Part shown: piece by piece, positions 59,374-64,000 of the stretch
Numbering within the stretch: position 1 is the stretch's first letter
Layout: each line of letters begins with the position of its first letter
From: Clostridium bornimense
GTDB taxonomy: Bacteria > Bacillota > Clostridia > Clostridiales > Clostridiaceae
Direction of reading: 5' to 3'
Assembly (NCBI RefSeq): GCF_018917145.1
Contig: NZ_JAHLOD010000005.1
Span: 42,559 to 106,558 of the forward strand
DNA: 64,000 bases
Notes under the pieces: model-generated
Databases searched by the model: none
What the model saw: the letters and a program-made list of their open reading frames with translations, nothing else
Told to the model about the DNA's origin: nothing
Made by a program: the position numbers and the translations under genes

Positions 59374-61671
59374 ATGTTAAAAAAATTCAAAGAATTGTTT
59401 ACGAATAAAGAATTATTGTCAGGAAATTATGCTATTGAGCGTGAAATGCTAAGAATAGACAAGGATGGAAACTTAGCTTCTACTCCACACCCAATAGTTT
59501 TTGGGAATAAAAATAAAAATCCATATATAACAACAGATTTTTCAGAAAGTCAAATTGAACTTATAACACCTACTTTTAAAGATCTTAAGGAGTTATACCA
59601 ATTTACAAATGCACTTTACGATATTGTAGCTACAGAAATAAGTGATGAATATTTATGGCCACAATCTATGCCATGTGCTATATCAAAGAATAAAAAGATA
59701 CCAATTGCAAACTTTGGTGACGAAGATGAAAATGCTACTAGATATAGAGAAAGACTTTTAGAAAAGTATGGTGGGAAAAAACAACTTATATCAGGTATTC
59801 ATTTCAATTTTTCATTTACAGAGGAGTTCTTATATAAAATTTATGAAACTAATAATACTAATATAAGTTTTAAAGAATTCAAAAATAGCATTTATCTTAA
59901 AGTTGCTAAAAGTTACATAAAATATAATTGGTTGCTAATCTATATATTAGGTGGTACTGCAGCTGTACATAAAAGCTATGTATGTGAATGTGTTAAGAAT
60001 TTAGAAAAATTATCTCATGATAGTTTTTCTAATAATGGTGCATTATCTTTTAGAAATGGTGAATGTGGATATAAAAATAAAATCGATTTATTTCCAAGTT
60101 ATGAAACTGTTGAAGAATATATATCAAGTATACAGTCTTTTATAGATGATAAGATAATAGATACATATAAAGAGTTGTATAATCCTGTAAGATTGAAGGC
60201 AAAAGATAATAAGGATCTTTTCAAGTCTCTTACAGAAGATGGAATTAACTATATTGAATACAGAAGCATTGATATAAATCCATTTGAAAAAGGCGGAATA
60301 GCATTAAACGATTTATACTTCTTACAAATATTTAATATATTTTCATTACTCGATGATGAATATTATTGTGAAGACTGGCAAAAAGAAGCTCTTGAAAATA
60401 AGAATCTCATTGCTAACAATGGTCAAAATGATGTAGTTTTAAAGAATAATGGTAAGTCTGTTTCAAAAGAAAAATGGGCAATGGATATATTAATTAAAAT
60501 TAAGAAGATAAATGATGTATTATGTTTAGGTAAAGATAAAATTATTGATGATATTATAAATCGAATTAAAGATAGTAAATTAACTTATGCATATAGAATG
60601 GGAGAAAAGTTTAAAAAAGAAGGATATGTTAATGCTAATTTAAATTTATCACTTAAATATAAGAGTTTAGCTTATAAAAATAGATTTACTTTATGTGGAT
60701 ATAAAGATTTAGAATTATCTACTCAAATACTTATGAAAGAAGCAATTAAGCGAGGAATAATAACCAAAGTTATTGATAATAATGATAATTTTATTTTACT
60801 AGAGAATAATGGAATAAAACAATATGTAAAACAAGCAACAAAAACAGCAGCTGATAACTATATATCAGTTCTTATTATGGAAAATAAAGTAGTCACAAAA
60901 AAGGTATTACAAGATAGTGGTATCAATGTACCTAAAGGAATTGAAATTACATCTATAGATGATATTGATGATGTTGCTAGAAAGTTTGTAAATAAGCCTA
61001 TAGTTGTAAAGCCAAAGTCTACTAATTTTGGTTCAGGAATAAGTATATTTACAGAAGGAGCAAATAGAAAAGATTTAGTTACGGCTTTAGAGATTGCTTT
61101 TAATCATGATGATACAGTACTTATTGAAGAGTTTATAAAAGGAAAAGAATATAGATTTTTAGTAATTGGTGATGAAGTAGTAGGAATATTACATAGAGTT
61201 CCTGCAAATGTTATTGGTGATGGCAAACACTCTATAAAAGAATTAGTAGAAGAGAAAAATAAAGATTCCTTGAGAGGAATTAAATATAGAACACCTTTAG
61301 AAAAGATTAGATTAGATTCTAATGCAGAATTGTTTCTAGCGCAACAAAATAAGAATTTTGATTATGTACCTACTGATAAAGAAGTAGTTTACCTAAGAGA
61401 AAATTCCAATATTAGCACTGGTGGTGACAGTATAGATTATACAGACGAAATAGATGAAAGATTTAAGGAAATAGCAGTAAATTCTGCAAAAGCTGTTAAG
61501 GCTAAAATTTGTGGTGTAGATATGATTATTGAAGATTATAATAATGCTAAGTCTAACTATTCAATAATTGAATTAAACTTTAATCCGGCTATCCATATTC
61601 ATAGTTTTCCATACAAAGGAAAAGAAAGAAATATAGCTGTTCATATACTAAAGTTATTAAATTTGATATAA
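59374..61671 (+). CDS. gshF: Bifunctional glutathione synthetase GshF (GshAB)
   Basis: The 765-residue protein combines two enzymes. Residues ~1-450 are a gamma-glutamate-cysteine ligase: YAIEREMLRIDKDG, TTDFSESQIELITP, YLWPQSMPC and SGIHFNFSF. Residues ~490-765 are an ATP-grasp ligase: KPIVVKPKSTNFGSGISIF, IEEFIKGKEYRFLVIGDEVV and NFNPAIHIHSFPYKGKERN. Together they make glutathione from Glu, Cys and Gly in the cytoplasm, which supports oxygen and acid tolerance. AAAAGGTGAAAG precedes ATG 59374. It has its own regulated promoter and terminator. Confidence 0.95.
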   Translation: MLKKFKELFTNKELLSGNYAIEREMLRIDKDGNLASTPHPIVFGNKNKNPYITTDFSESQIELITPTFKDLKELYQFTNALYDIVATEISDEYLWPQSMPCAISKNKKIPIANFGDEDENATRYRERLLEKYGGKKQLISGIHFNFSFTEEFLYKIYETNNTNISFKEFKNSIYLKVAKSYIKYNWLLIYILGGTAAVHKSYVCECVKNLEKLSHDSFSNNGALSFRNGECGYKNKIDLFPSYETVEEYISSIQSFIDDKIIDTYKELYNPVRLKAKDNKDLFKSLTEDGINYIEYRSIDINPFEKGGIALNDLYFLQIFNIFSLLDDEYYCEDWQKEALENKNLIANNGQNDVVLKNNGKSVSKEKWAMDILIKIKKINDVLCLGKDKIIDDIINRIKDSKLTYAYRMGEKFKKEGYVNANLNLSLKYKSLAYKNRFTLCGYKDLELSTQILMKEAIKRGIITKVIDNNDNFILLENNGIKQYVKQATKTAADNYISVLIMENKVVTKKVLQDSGINVPKGIEITSIDDIDDVARKFVNKPIVVKPKSTNFGSGISIFTEGANRKDLVTALEIAFNHDDTVLIEEFIKGKEYRFLVIGDEVVGILHRVPANVIGDGKHSIKELVEEKNKDSLRGIKYRTPLEKIRLDSNAELFLAQQNKNFDYVPTDKEVVYLRENSNISTGGDSIDYTDEIDERFKEIAVNSAKAVKAKICGVDMIIEDYNNAKSNYSIIELNFNPAIHIHSFPYKGKERNIAVHILKLLNLI

Positions 61672-61676
61672 TAACT

Positions 61677-61718
61677 TTAATGGTGGTGTCACACTCATTT
61701 CTTCGACACCACCATTAA
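61677..61718. terminator. Hairpin between convergent gshF and MCP-like gene
   Basis: TTAATGGTGGTGTC (61677-61690) pairs perfectly with GACACCACCATTAA (61705-61718). T-tracts are short on both sides. Confidence 0.7.
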
Positions 61719-61727
61719 CTATATAAT

Positions 61728-63110
61728 TTAATTTACAGTTCTCATTAATTTATGATTTCCAATTTTTCTAGCATTATCATTTATATAGGTTACTTGATCT
61801 GATATATCAGAAAAATTAGAACTTAATGTTTCAATATTTTTAGTAATTTTTATCAATGATTCATTTATCTTTTCATTCATTGTTTTTAAGTTACTCATAT
61901 TATCTTTTATCAGGAATCCTTTGGAATGTAAGTTGTTCATTATTTCATGTATAGCATATAAATGATTAATAATTTCGTATTGTACAGAAAAAACTTTATC
62001 AAAACTATTAGTAGACTTCTCCACCTCGTTTATAACAGCAAAAAATTCTTTAGTAATTTGATTTAAAGTAGATTTGATTTCTTCTGTTATTTCCATGACC
62101 CTTTTCCCATATTCTATAGCATTATTAGTATCTAATGAATCTAGTTTTATTGCCTCAAGAGCTAGCACTGCTTTATCTTGTAAAGATTCAATATTATCTT
62201 TAGAATTTTGTATAGATTTCTTTATATTATTAAAGTAAGGTAATATATTATCGAACTTACCTTTTATCTTATTAGATATGTTCGTTATTTTTAAATTGTA
62301 ATAATGAATTTCTTCATTTTTGCTTAAAGTAGTATCAATATCTGAAATTATATCATTTACTGAATCGTCTGTTAGAATAACAGAATCTAGTATATCGTAT
62401 GAGTTAGATGATATTTCTTGTATTGTGTTACGAATATATTCCATTGAACATTTAGAATCAGAAACACTAGTACTAAGAACTGATAATGAAGTATTAAGAG
62501 TAGTAATCAACCCATTTGTATTTCTAATCATAGATTCAAGATTTTTATTTGACTCAAGACTTTTAAATAAAAGTTCTTTAGAATTTTCGGTATTATATAT
62601 AATTAAGGCTCCTACAATAATTAATTGAATAGTAAAATACACTGAAATATGGGTAACCTCCATATAAGACCTGTGAAGAGAATATTCACCAAAACAAATT
62701 GGTTGTAATAAATTACATATAATCATTAGTATTGCATCATATATCAATAGATTTTTAACTAGTTTGCTATCATAATATAGACTAGCTATTAAAAGTGGTG
62801 TAATTAATAAGTAAGGTATTAATACCCACATAGTTAAATAACCAAATATACATGCAAAATTGAAAGTATAGATAACTACTTTCTTAAAATTTTCTTTATC
62901 AAGTGAAAGCTTGTAATATATTATAGGACAAAGTAGTATAAGACTTGATACAAAAAACGTCATATCTCTATAATTTAATATTTTTGTACCTTTGTAAGAT
63001 AAAACAAAAATGAAATCTAAGAATAACATTATTGATGAAATAAGACAAACCTTATAAAGTTGTTTATCTATTTTCCTGTTGTTTTTTTCTAATAAGTTAT
63101 AACTTTCCAT
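61728..63110 (-). CDS. Membrane protein with MCP-like coiled-coil, degenerate signalling domain
   Basis: The N-terminal ~190 residues contain six TM segments. The C-terminal ~265 residues form a long coiled coil resembling a methyl-accepting chemotaxis signalling domain. The hairpin tip ALEAIKLDSLDTNNAIEYGKR sits where MCPs have the strictly conserved tip, and the usual E-hexamer tip sequence is absent. It may therefore not bind CheA/CheW normally. It might be a membrane sensor that oligomerises in chemosensory arrays or works alone. GGGGGAG precedes ATG 63110. Confidence 0.7.
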   Translation of the reverse strand: MESYNLLEKNNRKIDKQLYKVCLISSIMLFLDFIFVLSYKGTKILNYRDMTFFVSSLILLCPIIYYKLSLDKENFKKVVIYTFNFACIFGYLTMWVLIPYLLITPLLIASLYYDSKLVKNLLIYDAILMIICNLLQPICFGEYSLHRSYMEVTHISVYFTIQLIIVGALIIYNTENSKELLFKSLESNKNLESMIRNTNGLITTLNTSLSVLSTSVSDSKCSMEYIRNTIQEISSNSYDILDSVILTDDSVNDIISDIDTTLSKNEEIHYYNLKITNISNKIKGKFDNILPYFNNIKKSIQNSKDNIESLQDKAVLALEAIKLDSLDTNNAIEYGKRVMEITEEIKSTLNQITKEFFAVINEVEKSTNSFDKVFSVQYEIINHLYAIHEIMNNLHSKGFLIKDNMSNLKTMNEKINESLIKITKNIETLSSNFSDISDQVTYINDNARKIGNHKLMRTVN

Positions 63111-63597
63111 AATATCTCCCCCGTATATAAATTATATGTACCTAAATTTATTATCGATATATAGTAAAAAACTTTAATTTTAACAATAACTACATAAAAT
63201 AAAAGAAAAAACAAATTTTGATATATATATATATCAAAAACAAAAAATATTTTAATAATATTTTATATATATGAATTACGCATAAAAAAATACACTTATA
63301 TTGTTGTATATAGTCACATTTAGAAAATAAAAAATTGTAAAACTATACAAAAATACTTTATTTTATGTAAAACATTTTTTTCTATGCTATAATAAAATAA
63401 GATGATTTATTATAGCACTAGAAATAACTATTTTAAAATGTTTATGAATTACTCTTTCTTAGACCCATTTATAAGAATTTATAGAATATCTTGTTTAATA
63501 TTATTATAAATACATTTAGTATTTATTTAATTGTATCTCCCATGTACCTTATTATTTGATATTAAACAGAATTTAATTTTTATAGTTATAAAATTGT
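63111..63597. other. AT-rich intergenic region
   Basis: This stretch holds the presumed promoter region of the leftward MCP-like gene near 63120-63180 and long A/T runs, including a (AT) tract at 63221-63235. I see no credible ORF, RNA gene or strong hairpin. Confidence 0.5.
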
Positions 63598-63653
63598 TGC
63601 TGTATAAACCATTAGAAGGTGCTGTTACAATAATTAATATACAGCACCTTTTA
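63598..63653 (+). promoter_or_regulatory. Two mutually exclusive hairpins, terminator-like
   Basis: TATACAGCACCTT (63638-63650) can pair either with TGCTGTATA (63598-63606, 9 bp) or with AAGGTGCTGT (63616-63625, 10 bp). The second is followed by TTTT and looks like a terminator; the first would exclude it. No gene is evident directly upstream or downstream on this strand. Confidence 0.5.
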
Positions 63654-63668
63654 AATTACAAAAAAAAC

Positions 63669-63698
63669 TTGACAAGGTAATTTATAGAAGCGTAGAAT
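63669..63698 (+). promoter_or_regulatory. Promoter-like element near the IS end
   Basis: TTGACA (63669-63674), an 18-bp spacer and TAGAAT (63693-63698). No rightward gene follows within the window, so the transcript, if any, is unknown. Confidence 0.45.
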
Positions 63699-63863
63699 AG
63701 AAAATGTAGTTTAAAATTAGAGAAAGACGACTGGTAATATGTCAAGATAAAAAAACTTTAAAATTGGAAATTTTCTAGTTTGTCTTATTAAAAAAAGGGT
63801 AACTTTAATAAAGCTCATTCTGATTCCAAAATTTTACAGGGAACCGAACGGCAAAAGTGACTA

Positions 63864-64000
63864 TTAAATTGTTACTTTATCAACTACCTCGTTAGAGGTA
63901 TAGAGTTGATTATTTCGTAGCAATGAAAAAATCAATCTTACAAGTTTTCGTCCAGTTAGTGCGAGTGCCCTTTTATGTTTGTGAATTAATGCTTCATCAT
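63864..64000 (-). CDS. IS110-family transposase, C-terminal fragment (5' part outside window)
   Basis: Minus-strand translation from the right edge gives EALIHKHKRALALTGRKLV and LLRNNQLYTSNEVVDKVTI, ending at TAA (complement of 63864-63866). The KRAL..T.RKLVRL...LL pattern is typical of the end of IS110-family (Transposase_20) recombinases. These are DEDD enzymes guided by an element-encoded bridge RNA. The N-terminal catalytic part lies beyond the window. Bases 63800-63863 are probably the non-coding end of the element. Confidence 0.72.
   Translation of the reverse strand, partial: DEALIHKHKRALALTGRKLVRLIFSLLRNNQLYTSNEVVDKVTI

Noticed and set aside
1..64000. CRISPR arrays, tRNA and rRNA genes
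   Set aside because: I saw no regularly spaced repeats and no tRNA-like or rRNA-like conserved segments on reading both strands, though a dedicated tRNA search was not possible.

Overview
The window looks like a chromosomal segment of a Clostridium sensu stricto species. The DNA is very AT-rich, codons end in A or T, Shine-Dalgarno boxes are strong (AGGAGG or GGGGG), and most genes end in hairpin plus T-run terminators. The gene content fits an anaerobic, plant-polymer-degrading, probably motile Firmicute: secreted GH10 xylanase and GH43 arabinofuranosidase, GshF, CheX, an LCP protein, MarR- and MerR-controlled efflux, and a Bce-like ABC plus two-component module. No rRNA, tRNA or CRISPR array was seen.

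Layout. 1-4.7 kb: the 3' part of a large membrane protein (DUF6020-like), a lipoprotein, small proteins including a TfoX C-terminal-domain protein, an ASKHA-fold kinase-like protein and a GNAT. 4.9-7.2 kb: the AmmeMemoRadiSam pair, a fused MEMO-AMMECR1 protein followed by the radical SAM enzyme. 7.2-11.6 kb: a second GNAT, a leftward membrane protein/lipoprotein pair, and an autoregulated YtrA-type GntR-ABC operon. 11.6-16.1 kb: a small membrane protein, then two secreted glycoside hydrolases sharing a recently copied N-terminal beta-trefoil lectin module. 16.2-16.7 kb: a candidate type I toxin-antitoxin locus, whose leader has a decayed copy at 11.6 kb. 16.8-24.7 kb: phosphodiesterase, EamA exporter, alanine symporter with a hairpin leader, short YidC, several decayed genes, a YdbC-like protein and a MerR regulator. 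24.9-31.7 kb: a MarR-controlled heterodimeric ABC exporter and small secreted or membrane proteins.

32.0-38.7 kb is a five-gene exopolysaccharide operon: nucleotide-sugar dehydrogenase, processive GT2 synthase with a degenerate PilZ-like N-terminus, two polysaccharide-deacetylase-fold proteins and a GH18-like lipoprotein. 38.7-43.9 kb is an ABC transporter (ATPase plus 8-TM FtsX permease) followed by its probable OmpR-type regulator and histidine kinase. 43.9-50.3 kb holds an AIM24/TIGR00266 protein, an MscS channel, and RtcB RNA ligase followed by two overlapping WYL-domain proteins and a methyltransferase. 50.4-63.1 kb contains LCP, EamA and flavodoxin genes, a long class B PBP, CheX, small proteins, an alpha/beta hydrolase, GshF and an MCP-like membrane protein. 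The right edge cuts an IS110-family transposase on the minus strand.

The strongest new-looking signals are the type I toxin-antitoxin candidate (SD-sequestering leader, 54-aa hydrophobic peptide, convergent antisense RNA, perfect back-to-back promoter dyad) with its decayed partner, and the RtcB/double-WYL/methyltransferase cluster. Other noteworthy items are the exopolysaccharide operon with degenerate accessory domains, a single-stop-codon pseudogene, and several clear operators (GntR, MarR, MerR with a 19-bp spacer, and one upstream of gshF).
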